Source: Polytrichum commune (lineage: Eukaryota; Streptophyta; Polytrichopsida; Polytrichales; Polytrichaceae). Taken from it: a stretch of DNA of 64,000 nucleotides. Made by a program: the position numbers and the translations under genes. The notes beneath the pieces were generated by a model. That model saw nothing but the letters and a program-made list of their open reading frames with translations. It made no database searches and was not told the origin of the DNA. Positions within the stretch are counted from its first letter, which is position 1. Each line of letters begins with the position of its first letter. The stretch lies in assembly GCA_950295325.1 (NCBI GenBank), contig OX485809.1, positions 8,618,001 to 8,682,000 of the forward strand, read 5' to 3'. Positions 1 to 11,615 of this stretch are shown here, piece by piece.

Positions 1-2306
1 AGTTTTGCTAATACTAACCATTAACCATATTTGCAAGAATAATACCACTATGAGAATTCCTTAGATTTGGTTTCCTCAAATTATTACTTACATATGCTAC
101 TCAAAATTGCTTACAAGGATTTCAGATCCTCTCTCACAAGTATTCTTTAACATCTTCGCTACTAAGAGCTAAGAGCCTAATTTCACTACAAAAATCTAAG
201 ACTACTTGAACTAACTCCAACAACTAGCTCAAACTATCGACTCAAATAACTATTACTAACTCCAAAGCCCTTTTCCTTACATATGTAGCAAAACCTTGGA
301 AAACCTAGCCCTAATCGTATCTAGAAGTTACCTTGATTACTAGAAGTTATCCCTCAATCAAAGCAATATTTACCACAATAACTATAATTTATTGGTTAAT
401 ATATCAACTTGTTACCCCTTTAGTGACCAGTAAATTACTAGATAGTAAACCAACAAGTTACCAAAAGGTAAACTAGTAAGTTACTAGATTGGTCAACTAG
501 TAAATTAATAAACTGGTAAACCAATAAGTTATTGTTGGTCATAAAACACTTACTAGGCCACAAAATAACAACTTGTCCAAAACTTACTAATAAAACCAAA
601 TGTACTACTTATTGGAACCCAATAGGACTAGAAATGAGTTCGCACAAGCAAGAACACCTACACTAAATCATATGAACAATGCTTGGAGTGAGATGGTCAT
701 CCTCACCCCTTCTTTTGCCATTTATTGCTCATTTTCAATTTGGCTCTCACAAACAATATGGAATAACTTTCCTCCCATAACATACCAACCTTATAGGCTT
801 ATTACAACCTCATTCTTTCTAGTAATACATTTCTATGACTACGAGCAATCTAATGCTCCACCTTGAACACTCCCACTTTGCGAGTAGTCAAAGACTTTGT
901 GAGCAAGTATCTTCTCCACCCTTAATTGTGTCCTAGTCCGGGTGGGGAGTCCTTCTTCACACACATTAAGCTATCACTTACTCATGCACCTTCATTCCAA
1001 TGGAGTGTGAATGGAGTGGTGTGCAAGACACCCTTTTATTAAATCATGTAAGCATTTACAAATGCTTGGTCCCATTACAATGCCAATGAATTGCCCCACC
1101 TAAATCCCTTAGTTCACAGTTCGACAACCTACCCCTACCCATGCACTAGTGTTTAATAACCTACATTGCAATGAATGTGGCCCTTGGCTCTTTGCTCTAG
1201 AGAACCTTCGGCATGCACTGTGTTGTGGTGTTGGCCACCCTTCCGGCTTTCAGCTGTTAGTGAAGCTAATGATGTAGGTGCTCCCAACTTTGCTCGTCAC
1301 TCTAGCTACATCCCCCACAACACTCGTTGTGCAGCCCTTCCCTGACTCCACCTGGCTTGCGAAACAACAACAAGTTGTTCTCTCCTTGAAGCAATCGCCT
1401 CGGTTCCTTATCCTATCTCCTGCCAAACTTGCCGCCTCTTCTGTCCCCCAGAGTAGGGATTCCGAGCTTGCCTCCCGTGGCTGCACTCCTGCACGATGGT
1501 GCCACTGGCATCCCACAATCCCCTTCCTTGACGCCCCCTTGGCTGTAAAGTGGGACATGCCTTGCATATCTAGATTTAATTGCAAGCACCTCGGTCACAC
1601 CAACCACAACACCTCATGCATAAGTGGCATTGTCACCAGGTCAACTATGAGGAATTTCCACCACCCGGATAGCACAGACAAGACGCCTCCAAGACCCAAA
1701 AAAAACAAACAAAAAACAAACAAAACTCAACAGTAATCGAAAAGATGGAGGGCATTGCATGTTCTCTGATACATGCTTCCTCTATCCTCGGGGAGTTCAC
1801 TAGACATGTGTATATGTATACACGTGCGTGACAAGGGTATTTATTCAAGGGGTATTTAATTATCCATCCTTAATTTTTTGTACCGTATTATTATATAATT
1901 TGCTAATTTCTTGTTTTTTAAATGACCCTATAATTACTTTTAAATTTGATGAAGCTTAAATTTTAAGCTAGGTATGTTCATTATAATTATTTGATTTTGC
2001 TCCAAAGGGTTTAAGAGCATTCAAAGTACTAAGTCACCAAAATCCAAGGCACAACAAGGTTTTACATTAAGAGTGTTCATAAGCAATTTCAAACAACAAA
2101 ATCAGCCCATGTTCTTCAATCAAGTTACACGCACAATTAAACACAACGATACTGAGTGTAAAAAAAAAAACACTCAAAACACCAACAACAAGCGGAGGGC
2201 AACCGACGGTCTGGACTCAAGATTTGGGAGTGAAATGGGACCTACATGCAAGCACGAGTTCAAAAGTTGGACTTGTGTGGTCATTATGAAGATTCGATCT
2301 CCACTC

Positions 2307-2350
<44 letters not shown>

Positions 2351-4700
2351 TGCACAGGCCACCTGCAAACCCCACCTCTCAGAAAATCAACAGCATCGAA
2401 GAAAAAACTCTCGCCAACACTAAACCGCAAACCCCACCTCTTAGAACGGTGAAAAAAAACTCCCAAAACCTAATCCTACAGCAAAGTTCTCCCCCAATGT
2501 TTCCTAAACCCTAATCCGTCAGCCGCCCTCATCAATCTTTCATCCCATTTTTTCAATTGAATCGACATAGTTTTTCATCCAAAATCTCCCCGCCTCTGAA
2601 CACAAAGGACACCCTATTTTTTAAAAAACCTAGGATCCTTAAATCCTACAGTATATTTTTACAAATATTTTTAAAATATGCATTATTTGTATCAAGCCTA
2701 TATTATTTATAATACAAATTTTATCATACATACTCACCTATATTACTTCTAAGAAAATTCTAAGTTTTTCCTTTTGTGAATATAAATTACCCTATATTTT
2801 CCCGCACGTTGTTTTCTAATATTATCGCAGTGAACTCCCCGAGCCTCTATCGGCCACCATATCAATTCTAGCTCAAGGTAGCATGTGGTGTCATGAGCCT
2901 CGTCTCTCTCGGCCCTTCACTTTACCACCAAGTTCAATAAAACACTTCCTACCCTATACTGTCGAAACCCAAATTGATATTTCTCTAATTTCACCTTAGA
3001 TTTCAAGCCTCTTTTTATCTTCAAATCCTACCCAGAGAGCATGTTGCACAACCTGCAATGATGATTGTCGCTACACTCCTACCTGTAACAGGGAGCTCAA
3101 CCACCAAGCATGATAGCGGAGAAAGAAAACCACTTGGGAACGCACTCTTAGCATTTCTTTGACACCTAAAATCAGAGCATATTTTTTGCCCCCCCAACTC
3201 ACTTTCTTCTCTTCAGATTGTCCATCTCCTCCTTCCTTTAGAGGCTACGGTTCCTGCACTCTTAGGATATTTCTAAGCATTTTTCGCAGACTCTTTGGAA
3301 TCATCTTGCCCATTCAGAGATCCAAAGATTCTAGCAGGTGGTAGGATTTTGATTTTATTTCATTGGTTTATTCATCGGCAAGACCGTGTTGCGACGTCCC
3401 GCCGGGTACCTAGTCCATGTTGTTCCTAGGGCATACTAAACCAAGCATTATCATGGTCTTCCATATGATTTCAGTCCCCGAAACCCATCACCGACCCGAC
3501 ATCAAGATAGAGTTTTCCACAGTTCCCAAGATCACACTAGAATCTGCACGACTCACTTGGCAAACTTTCCCGTGAAATTCTCTGTGAGGAATGATTCAGA
3601 GAGGATGTGCAAGGTTGCAAGGGGGATTGGGGCGTAGGAATCATTTGGATTTTATTTTATTTTATTTTATTTTTTCCCCCACTTCAGGTGGAACCTACCC
3701 TCTCTGATTCCAGTTCTAACCCTCGACCTTACCTACTTGCTCCCAGGTGGATCAACTCCACTTGCTACGGAAAATTTTGATGCCCACTACCGGTGAGAAA
3801 AACTTTGAGAGAGGGCAGCAATTGCCAACCACTACTTGATCGATGCAGTATAAATTCTTCCCCTCCATCTAACTCCCTTCTTGATCCCCTAGACCCGGTT
3901 CCCCTTCCCTTCAATAGATCCCCAACACCTCTAGTTAATTCTAGCATGGTAAAGGACACCAAAAGGAGAAGGAAGGTAAGAGAAAACCACAGTGCTCGCA
4001 GATCGACACTTCTTGGAGAGCATCCCGACAATGCCGGCAGGTGCTCCCAGGAGCAAAGCCTCGCCTCCCTCTGGGCTCATTCTCCCTCTTCTTCGACCGC
4101 AATTCCCTTCTCCGGCTTTGGTTCTAGCCACGACCATAGCAACACCACAGTCTCCACTGATCCCCGCATCAACAAGGTTTCCTTGGCATTTTTCTCTTTG
4201 TCCCTCTTCTTCCCCTTTAACAATCAACCTCTATCCAATCTTCATCTGGTGCCTAATCGTAGGGTGCTCGAGGGCGCCACTGCATGGAAAAATTCTCCAT
4301 CGCGGCAAGGCTTCCGCGTGTTCCCCTAGAGCTCATCTCTTTCTTTTTCTAATGAGCCTCTCTTTCCCTACTCCCTGAGACCCTTCCAAGCTCTTCTTCT
4401 TTTGTCACGCTGCCCGGCATCTTGGGGCTGCCCGGAGGAAAAAAACGGGTTTGACCCTCTTTTCTTGATCTTCCATTGTTTTTTTACTCCGCCTTCCCAC
4501 TTGGCCTATCTTATTGTAGCTTTACTTAGCTTTTGGCTTTTCTCTTATTGTTTGGGTGATTCTTACCTCCTTTATTTGCTTTTGATTTCCAAGATACTTT
4601 ATTTTAGGATTAATTAACATGTGAATACAACTTTTTGGGCTCACAGACTTGTAATACTATTGAGTTTCTTAGTTCCTCAACCCTATATAGTGAGGATTGA
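1..4700. other. No recognisable gene; AT-rich non-coding DNA
   Basis: I see no supported gene here. The open frames are short, overlap on both strands and match nothing I recognise. Around 400-560 there is low-complexity sequence built from short ACTAGTAA-like words. The stretch near 620-660 resembles 11785-11825 (both carry AATAGGACTAGA-type sequence followed by CAAGCAAGAACA), so at least part of it is dispersed repeat. A GC-richer, pyrimidine-rich stretch at 3.2-4.4 kb could be the remains of a gene 5' region, but no conserved domain is visible. Confidence 0.5.
2312..2344. repeat. (AG)n microsatellite
   Basis: An uninterrupted run of about sixteen AG dinucleotides. Short open frames that cross it in both directions (RERERE or LSLSLS translations) are artefacts of the repeat. 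Confidence 0.95.
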
Positions 4701-4734
4701 ACATTGCCCATAAGTTTCCACATATTATACTAAA

Positions 4735-5345
4735 TTGCTTCACTCAAACTCAAATGAGCTTCCAATATTCCTACATTGGCCCATTTCTCACCATGTTGAG
4801 GTAAAACACAGTTCTTCCACCATTTTCCAAGTGGTCGCCAGTTCCTCATGGATATTGCCGTTCTGCACTGAATTCTTCAACAATAATATCGTTGTTTGCC
4901 GGTTCTTCATGTGCGTCTTTAATTGCAACTCCATTACCTCCCATTTCCTTGATGCTATTCACGAATTGTCCACCGCCATCGAACAATGGCAATTTGGACG
5001 ATTCGTCCACCACTACCACCGTAGGGCCTTCATTTCTTCCACTTGCATGCACCTCCAAGTTCTTTCTAATGCTCCCACTATCTTCCATAGACACAAAAAA
5101 AATTATTTTTATTTTTATTTTTTATTTTTTAAAAACGATTTTCTTTGTTTCCAAATACATCAGCCTATACGCTTTAATACCTTTGCAATATCCAAGAAAC
5201 ATGTATTTGATTCTTTTCACATTGAGCTTGCCTCTCTTCTTGTCTGAAACTATCATATATGTAATACTTCTGAATACATACATATATGCAACATGTATGC
5301 GACAACGGTTTGATTTGCACACTCTGCTAGTCCAATGTCTCAAGG
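4735..5345 (-). pseudogene. Ty1/copia pol fragment (integrase C-terminal part and linker)
   Basis: Read on the minus strand, 5343-5122 encodes the segment after the integrase core of copia elements, with the family-typical words SDKKRGKLNVKRIKYMFLGY and YRLMYLETKK. A second piece in another frame, 5094-4846, carries the copia linker words GRNEGPTVVVVDESSK and PLFDGGG. The frames are offset, there is an A/T-rich interruption near 5095-5130, and neither the integrase core nor reverse transcriptase is present. This is a dead, truncated copy. No LTRs were found. The family assignment rests on recognisable motifs only. Confidence 0.7.
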
Positions 5346-5356
5346 TGTATTCTTAA

Positions 5357-5660
5357 GGGCACTTCACATATAAGGCTGAAGGCCCTTGACCATGGCAATG
5401 TAAGAGCTCTCATTGGTCAAAAAGCAGGAGACCGTCCAAGTTCACTTCAAACTAGAAGGTGAAGGCCTAAAGGCCCAAAGAAAAGTTAGTGGATGAAAAG
5501 TCTACATGGAGTCCTACACGGTAGGCTGTGGATAAGGGTGCATGGTCTACTAGAATTTGCGTCAGGCCCACCTCCAAGAGGTAGGTCTGACGCAAATTTC
5601 GGCAAACCATGATAATGAAACAACTGTCACTGGCTGACATGAATATTTTAATATTTTTTT
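5357..5660 (+). mobile_element. TIR element family 'GGGCCACTTCACAC', partial copy
   Basis: It begins with GGGCACTTCACA after TAA. It contains the family's internal palindrome at 5553-5601, where TTGCGTCAGGCCCACCTCC and its near complement flank AAGAG. It shares long similarity with the reverse complement of 12919-13212 (common words GAAGGTGAAGGCCTAA and GGATGAAAAGTCTACATGGA). The distal terminal repeat could not be found, so this copy is truncated or diverged at one end. Related copies are at 8487-8632, 12919-13212 and 18218-18696. Confidence 0.6.
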
Positions 5661-6420
5661 CCAACACTAAATTTTTGAGGGCAAACTAGTGAATAAAAGG
5701 CAGATGGCCGTTTCTTGCAAATGCCCAGAAGTTGAAGTTCTTAGAATTTGTTGGATGTAGAGAAAACTTTTTATTGAATTTTTTTTGACAATTTTTTTGT
5801 CTTCAATGACATGATTCTTGCAAGATGAGAGTGGTTTCGAAACCCAACAATGGAGCCCGAATTCTCCTTGGATGTCGTGGAGTCAACCATAATTTGGATT
5901 GCACAAATTTTCATTAGGAAGTAGAAATTTCAATCATTTTTAATTGTTCAATAATGAAGATATAGAAGTGATTAGAATTCAAATGCCGCAAAATGTGGAA
6001 GGCAATAGAGATATGAGCATGAGAGGAGAGGTGGAAGATACTACTAGGAAAGAGGATAATATTGGCAAGAAGGAGAGAGGTGGGACAGTAGCTTCAAAAT
6101 CAAAAGGAGGACCAAAAAAAAAAGGTAAATGAAGTGGAGTTGGCAGATTCGGAAGGTGAAGAAGGGGCCTTTATTAAATGACAAGATTATGAAATTATAC
6201 TTTCATAGCCAAATGGAAGAAAAATTTGCAAAATTTGCAAAAAAAAGAAAAAAGAAAAAAAAGTATGAATTCGTGCATTAGAAATATTGATATTTTTTTT
6301 GAATAAATGCAGAAATTCATATTTAGATTGGGCCAATTAGACCTTTTTAAAGGCCATGGCTTTTGCTTCTTGCCCTCGGTCCCCCATCCCCCTTTCCCCC
6401 ATTGAAGACTTAGGCATTTC
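5661..6420. other. No recognisable gene
   Basis: AT-rich sequence. A Lys/Glu/Gly-rich 62-codon open frame at 5944-6132 ends in a lysine run and matches no family I know. A poly-A/AAG-rich tract lies near 6240-6265. Confidence 0.4.
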
Positions 6421-6496
6421 GCCAGTATCGGGAATCAATCCCGAGACCTTTTCGTTATAAGAGAGCTTAGAGGCTCACAAAGACCACAAGGACCCT
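6421..6496 (-). repeat. tRNA-derived SINE head or degenerate tRNA pseudogene
   Basis: On the minus strand the order matches a tRNA: an acceptor-like GGGTCCTTGTGGTC, then an anticodon arm containing CTTATAAC, then a T-arm in which TCGGG and CCCGA enclose a 7-nt loop ATTGATT. The loop departs from the canonical TTCGAAT, the D-arm is poor and the acceptor does not close well. It is therefore not a working tRNA and is better read as the head of a tRNA-derived SINE. The body and tail of the SINE were not delimited. Confidence 0.45.
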
Positions 6497-6633
6497 CCCT
6501 TCAAGTTGATAGACTTTCTAAGATATAGTATTTGATCATATTGTATTATTTGTGTGTAAACATGAATGAAAATTTGGATCAAATTACATGCTCCTATGAC
6601 ATCCAGTTTGTGCAATTTTGGCAGAATTTGGCT

Positions 6634-7393
6634 GGGGCCATTCACGATCAGGGTACTACTTTCGGGACACAGGACTTAAGGACTTTGTCGCATTGATCTT
6701 GGTTTTTATCATGATTTACTAATATTTGATCAATAAATTTTACATAAACAAGTAGATAGTTCATAAGCTTTATCAAGAAAGATTTTTATTATTATTTAAT
6801 AATCACCCTAAACCCTAAACCCTAAACCCTAGGCCACATCAGTGGCATTTTTTTGCTATTTAGGTGTGCATTGGTGGTCAATTATTTCCTGTTATGTATC
6901 TTGGTACCTTGGTAAAAGTGTCATGTGCCCATTCATATAAATTTTTTTGTCCAATTCTAATACTAGACGTTCCTTTTACGTGTGGCCGTGAGTATATGTA
7001 TATTTGGACATGTTTGGTGCCACATGTAAAGTTGGGCAATTGCTATTCAATACATATTTGGCTCTATTGGTACACACTTGAACGATGATTGTGAGGAAAC
7101 AATTTGGGATCATTTCGATTGATTCTTGTTGTCCTTTTCATTCCTTGATCCTAAGGTGAACAATGAAGACAGCGGTCCTGAATGTCCTTTAAGGAATCAA
7201 AAGGATATCTTAGATGACCCTATTCCTTCTAAATTAACTTTGTCAATGTACTCGATATGGAGTATGAAATGCAGGTATGATCCAAAATATGCTTCACAAT
7301 ACAAATGTAAGCATACCAAGCATGTGAAGTTATCCAAAAAAATCCGTTTTCCGTTAGACGGCCAAAAGTAGTACCCTGATTGTGAATGGCCCC
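6634..7393. mobile_element. Non-autonomous TIR transposon, copy 1 (4-bp target duplication)
   Basis: This 760-bp element is bounded by inverted repeats that start GGGGCCATTCAC and continue ATCAGGGTACTACTTT. It is flanked by GGCT on both sides (6630-6633 and 7394-7397). A second copy at 38023-38768 is colinear over its whole length and has its own 4-bp duplication, AGCA. No transposase motif is visible; the 81-codon frame at 7126-7371 lies inside the element and differs between copies. A 4-bp duplication that is not TTAA does not fit the common plant superfamilies, so the class is unresolved. Confidence 0.8.
6806..6830 (+). repeat. Interstitial plant telomere-type repeat (CCCTAAA)n
   Basis: About three and a half CCCTAAA units inside the TIR transposon copy 1. 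The sister copy at 38023-38768 has only about one and a half units at the same place. The array therefore expanded or contracted within the transposon and does not mark a chromosome end. Confidence 0.85.
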
Positions 7394-7779
7394 GGCTGGT
7401 ATGTAAAAAAAATTCAAGGTTCCGCTGATGGAATATGAAAACGATAAATGTTCAAATAAAATTTCAGGACATGATAGAAGAAAGTGTCGAAATTATGAAC
7501 AGATGGTAATGTGGAATGGATAGCGTGCAAGTGTAGTCAATCAGATATTACCAAGTACTCAAGAGGATGATGACCATCGTAATATGCAGACCACACAACA
7601 AAATTTACCTGCAAGCATCACAAAGAACAAAAAAAAAAAAAAAATCAAGACAAAATGGAAGGATTTCTAGAACAGATAGTTAATAATTTTTCTAGTTTGT
7701 TTTTATTTTATTTTAAACAACAACATATTTATTGAAAAATATGAATGCTCATATGATAGCCTTAGTATAAAAATTATAG
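7394..7779. other. Flank of the TIR element; possible trace of a zinc-knuckle protein
   Basis: Near 7445-7490 the plus strand reads KCSNKISGHDRRKCRNY, which resembles the CX2CX4HX4C knuckle at the C-terminus of Mutator-like or copia proteins with the second Cys lost. No neighbouring conserved sequence supports a gene. Confidence 0.3.
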
Positions 7780-8353
7780 CTATTCACTCATATCAGAATC
7801 AATATTCATATTCTGGAATTGTAGGTTAGAATATTTTTGAATCTTTATCTGCCACAAATATTTGACTATTGCTATATGCATTTTTGTAGCTTCCAGCATT
7901 AAATCTTCATCTTTTTTATTTACTTTTATCAAGAAATTTTCAATATCTTTGTCAACCCTATAGTACACAAAGTATTTCCAATCCCAAGCCTTTGTAATGA
8001 TATTGAAATTGTCTCTCTCATACGTGTATTCTTTCTCTGCAAATACGGACCTAACCTCTTACAAAGAAACTTAAATGTGTTATGACATACACGAGTTTTT
8101 GTTTGAACATTTTTTCTGTGAAAGAACCCAATAGTAACCTATCGGTGAATCCTACATTTCTCTTAAATGCCCACATACTACGATCGTTTATTTTTATACC
8201 CCCAAAACAAATGCTCAAAATCATGGCATTTTCCCATTCTCCATTGAGTGCCAATGCTTGCATATCAAGCACATGTTGCACAATCATATGCAAACACCAA
8301 TATAAAGCCAATGCAACAAGAATCCTCCCTCTTCTTTTAATATGATCCATCAT
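7780..8353 (-). pseudogene. PIF/Harbinger-like transposase remnant
   Basis: From 8353 downward the minus strand begins MMDHIKRRGR, a hydrophobic stretch follows, and then LLGSFTEKMFKQKL. After a frameshift near 8065 the next frame reads FLCKRLGPYLQRKNTRMRET. These words match the N-terminal helix-turn-helix region of Harbinger-type nucleases. The sequence then shifts frame again (7968-7780). No DDE catalytic triad is visible. It may be the decayed relative of the Harbinger-like TIR elements nearby, but the TIRs of this remnant were not located. Confidence 0.55.
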
Positions 8354-8486
8354 GCTCTCTTTTCTTTCCTCACCGATGTAAAACTCAAAAAGAAAATGAA
8401 AAAAGAGAGAATGAAGATATGTAGCTAGTGAGGTAGGGTTACCCCTTTTTTCCCACTAATAAAATATGCAACGGTCCCTCAATATG

Positions 8487-8632
8487 GTCCATTTTCACTT
8501 CACACTATGTTTGAGGACCCGTCCCTACACACAATGGGTAGCCCAACACCCATGGTACGGCCTTTGGATGATAGTCAAAGGCCCTCACCATTCCATGATC
8601 ATGGCTCTTGGTTCATATGTGAAGTGGCCCTT
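8487..8632. mobile_element. TIR element family 'GGGCCACTTCACAC', fragment
   Basis: The right end reads GTGAAGTGGCCC followed by TTAA, the terminal repeat of the family. Inside it shares GGCCTTTGGATGA and ATCATGGCTCTTGG-like words with the copy at 12919-13212. It truncates the copia integrase frame, which stops matching exactly at this edge, so it either inserted into that copia copy or marks its deletion end. Confidence 0.5.
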
Positions 8633-10290
8633 AATGCCGTGTTCCATCAAAGAATCTTTAAATTCTTTTGAAATGGAGTCCCTTCCACTCGTCCACCAAA
8701 ATGCCTTGATTTCAAGTTCCGATTGTATTTCTACAAATGCTTGGAACTCCTTGAACCTTTCAAACCACTCTCCTTTGGATATTATCATATAACCCACATC
8801 TTCTTCGAAAAATTATCAACAAAAGTAACAAATTATTTTGTCCTTCTCATAGACATGTTCTTCATGGGGCCATAAACATCTGAATGCATAATTTTCAATG
8901 CTTTTGTTTTTTGCACCTCTATATTGTTGCCCAACTTGACTACATATTGCTCACCCTCCGTGCATGCTTCAAAACCAATATAGAGGTGGCACGAGAGGTT
9001 TTACCTAGATTCATGCCCCTCACTATTCTTTGGAGTGCATAAATGTTCCTTGCGTCCAAATGTCCGAATTGGCGGTACCAAAGCTTCCCCGGACTGCCTC
9101 CCGCATGTGAACGCACGAAGTTGGCCAGATCCACTCTGCATATCTCTGTGAAGGTCATTTGGTATAAATATCCTTCACGTCGAGTTGTTGCAACCACGTC
9201 ATCGTTGACACCTCCTACAATGCATTCGTTTATGTGAAATTACACCTTCAACCCGTTAGACAAAAGTTTGCTTACTGAGAGCAAGTTGGCTTGCAACTTG
9301 AACACATGAAGAACATGGAGAAATTTGTATATTTTGTCTCTCATTTCAACTCCGACAACAATGGACTCTATTCCAATCGCTTTGGCAATGCTATCATCAC
9401 CCAAATGCATATTGCGTGAAGAAATTACCTCGTAGGTGTCGATCGCCGCCCTATGCAAAGTCATGTGTTTTGTAGCTCCTGAATCCATGATCCATTTGCA
9501 AACACTCATTGAATTTGCTCTGTGTTGCATTGCAAATGTGAATTCGTCCTCATTCTTTGTATTTTTGGCATTTTCCTTCTTGTTTCTCGTTTTATAGCAA
9601 AACCGTGCAATGTGGCCCAGTTTGCTACAATAAAAACACGTCCTTACGCCTTGCTGCCAAGGTAGATTGCATGCTTTGCTTTGATGCAACACCATGACCT
9701 TGTCTTCGCCTTGGCTCTTTCTTTTTGTACTTTGACACATTGTGTATTAAACATGTCGTCACATACTTCATAGTCAAATCTTTCATCAGCATCGTCTCCA
9801 AGGCGGTGATCAAGTACTCATACGACGTCGGCAAGCTCTCAAGCAAAATCATGATGATGTCTTCTTCCCGTACAATATTTCCAAACATGCAAGTTGATCT
9901 GCAAGTGCTTTGACCTTGTTGATGTGGTCTAATAAGTTGTTGTCTTCTTGCATATTGCACGTGAAGAACTTACGGCGAACGAAGACGATTTTGGACAAAC
10001 TCTTCATCTTGTGAATATTGCAAAGGGTCTTTCACACCTCTACGGGTCCTTTGTAGTTTTTGATGTGCACAAGTTGGTGTCCGTTAAATGAAGGCCGATG
10101 ATAGACTTGGCCTTCTTAACGCATCATTGGTAATCCTTCAAGACTTTGGGATTTGCGTTGGAAGATGGAGCCTTCTTGGATCCGTTTATAATGTCCCAAA
10201 GGTCCATAAAAGCCAAAACCATCTCCACTTTGAACCTCTAAAGGTTAAATTTTTGTCTATGAAACTTGTCCATGACTCTAGTCCCTTCGC
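8633..10290 (-). pseudogene. Ty1/copia retrotransposon remnant (gag, protease, integrase start)
   Basis: On the minus strand the copia order can be followed. Gag starts near 10290 (MDKFHRQKFNL, then LAFMDLWDIINGS) and continues with the UBN2-type segment LLESLPTSYEYLITALETM (about 9865). A CCHC knuckle CFYCSKLGHIARFC lies near 9640, protease WIMDSGATKHMT near 9480, the pre-integrase motif LWYRQFGHLDARNIYALQ near 9080, and integrase words WFERFKEFQAFVEIQS and SKEFKDSLMEHGIK end at 8633. Frameshifts and stops break it repeatedly, and reverse transcriptase is absent. It is a dead 3'-truncated copy ending at a TIR fragment. Confidence 0.8.
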
Positions 10291-11147
10291 TTTCAAACTA
10301 TACCATCTTCCGCTCGAAGAATGTATTTGTATGTTCAAAACTTTCAAATCAAATCTTCTTCACCTTAAGGAAAACTTAAGATACTCATTCATTCAAATAA
10401 AATCTACTTCACCTCAAATATACCTTACACTCTCAAATACCTCAAGTTAGAGCTTCTCCACATTAAGAGTAGTCTTAAGACACTTAAATCACTCAAACAA
10501 TATTTCTTCATTTCAACCGTATCTTACACTCTCAAATACACCAAGTCAAATCCTCTATACCTCAAGAGTAGTCTTAAAATACTCAAATGATCCAAAACAC
10601 TCAAGTATGCTCCTCTTGAGTTCAAATGTCTAGCTTATCCCTCACATGTCCTTTCCATCACTTAATCCCTCAAAACACTCAAGTATGCTCCTTTTGAGTT
10701 CAAATGACTAGCCTATCTCTTAGGTAAGCGTTTCAACACTCAAATGACATAAATCAAATCAATTCAAGCTCCAAATACGTTCAATGCCCTCAAAAAAACC
10801 CTTAAACCCTCACATCATATTCAAATACACCCCCTTGCTCTCTAAATGTATCATTGCAAGTCAATGCATTTGAATAACACCCTTTCAATCTCCAATGAAC
10901 CATTTTGCCTTCAAACTTTGTACTTCCACTCCAATCCACTCAAATAAGGTCCGTTTCCAAAAAATGCTCTTGATCTTAAATCACATTCAATGCATTCACA
11001 TAAGTTTTTCTACACTCAAGGCACTCAAACAACACTTCAATTTAAAACACCTCGAGTGGTTTCAAACAAGCCTTACAATACTCAAGTCTCACAAGTAAGC
11101 CTTAAACCACTGAAAAAAATCAAGTCATATGTTTTTAAAGTATAAAC
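10291..11147. repeat. Low-complexity CTCAAA/ACTCAAG-rich DNA
   Basis: Sequence dominated by short words such as CTCAAA, ACTCAAG and CCTCAAG, spaced irregularly. It merges into the regular 70-bp tandem array that follows. No gene is visible. Confidence 0.6.
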
Positions 11148-11615
11148 ATCTCCAAACCTCTCAAATAAACTCCTCAACATTTAAGCTTATACTCTTGGAG
11201 TCTAAACACCTCCAAACCTTTGAACACTCAAGTCTCTCAAGCTATGTGCTCTTAGGGTCTAAATACCTCCAAACCTCTCAAATAAACCTCTCAACACTCA
11301 AGTCTCTCAAGTTATGTGCTCTTAGGGTCTAAACACCTCCAAACCTCTCAAATAAAGTTCTCAGCACTCAAGTCTCTCAAGCTAGATGCTCTTGGAGTCT
11401 ATACACCTCCAAACCTCTCAAATAAAATTCTCAACACTCAAGTCTCTTAAGCTAGATGCTCTTGGAGTCTAAATACCTCCAAACCTCTCAAATAAGCCCT
11501 TAAACGCTTAAAACACTCAAGTCAAATGCTTTTGAAGTCTAAACACCTCCAAACCTTTCAAATAAATCTCTCAACACTCAAGACACTCAAGTCACATGCA
11601 CTTGCATCAAACATA
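11148..11615. repeat. Tandem array, 70-bp unit, about 6.5 copies
   Basis: Successive units each start TCCAAACCTCTCAAATAA and end TCTAAACACC or TCTAAATACC. The best-preserved unit is exactly 70 bp. Units differ at scattered positions and one is shortened to about 58 bp. The short open frames that run through it are by-products of the repeat. Confidence 0.85.

Noticed and set aside
3793..4329. 178-codon plus-strand frame
   Set aside because: No domain, overlapping frames on both strands and Ser/Pro-rich composition; no support for a gene.
6421..6496. Functional tRNA gene
   Set aside because: The T-loop departs from the consensus, and the D-arm and acceptor pairing are poor; a SINE head or pseudogene fits better.
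6806..6830. Chromosome end or telomere-proximal location
   Set aside because: The CCCTAAA units are inside a transposon that is present twice, with different unit numbers, and the flanks are ordinary interspersed repeats.
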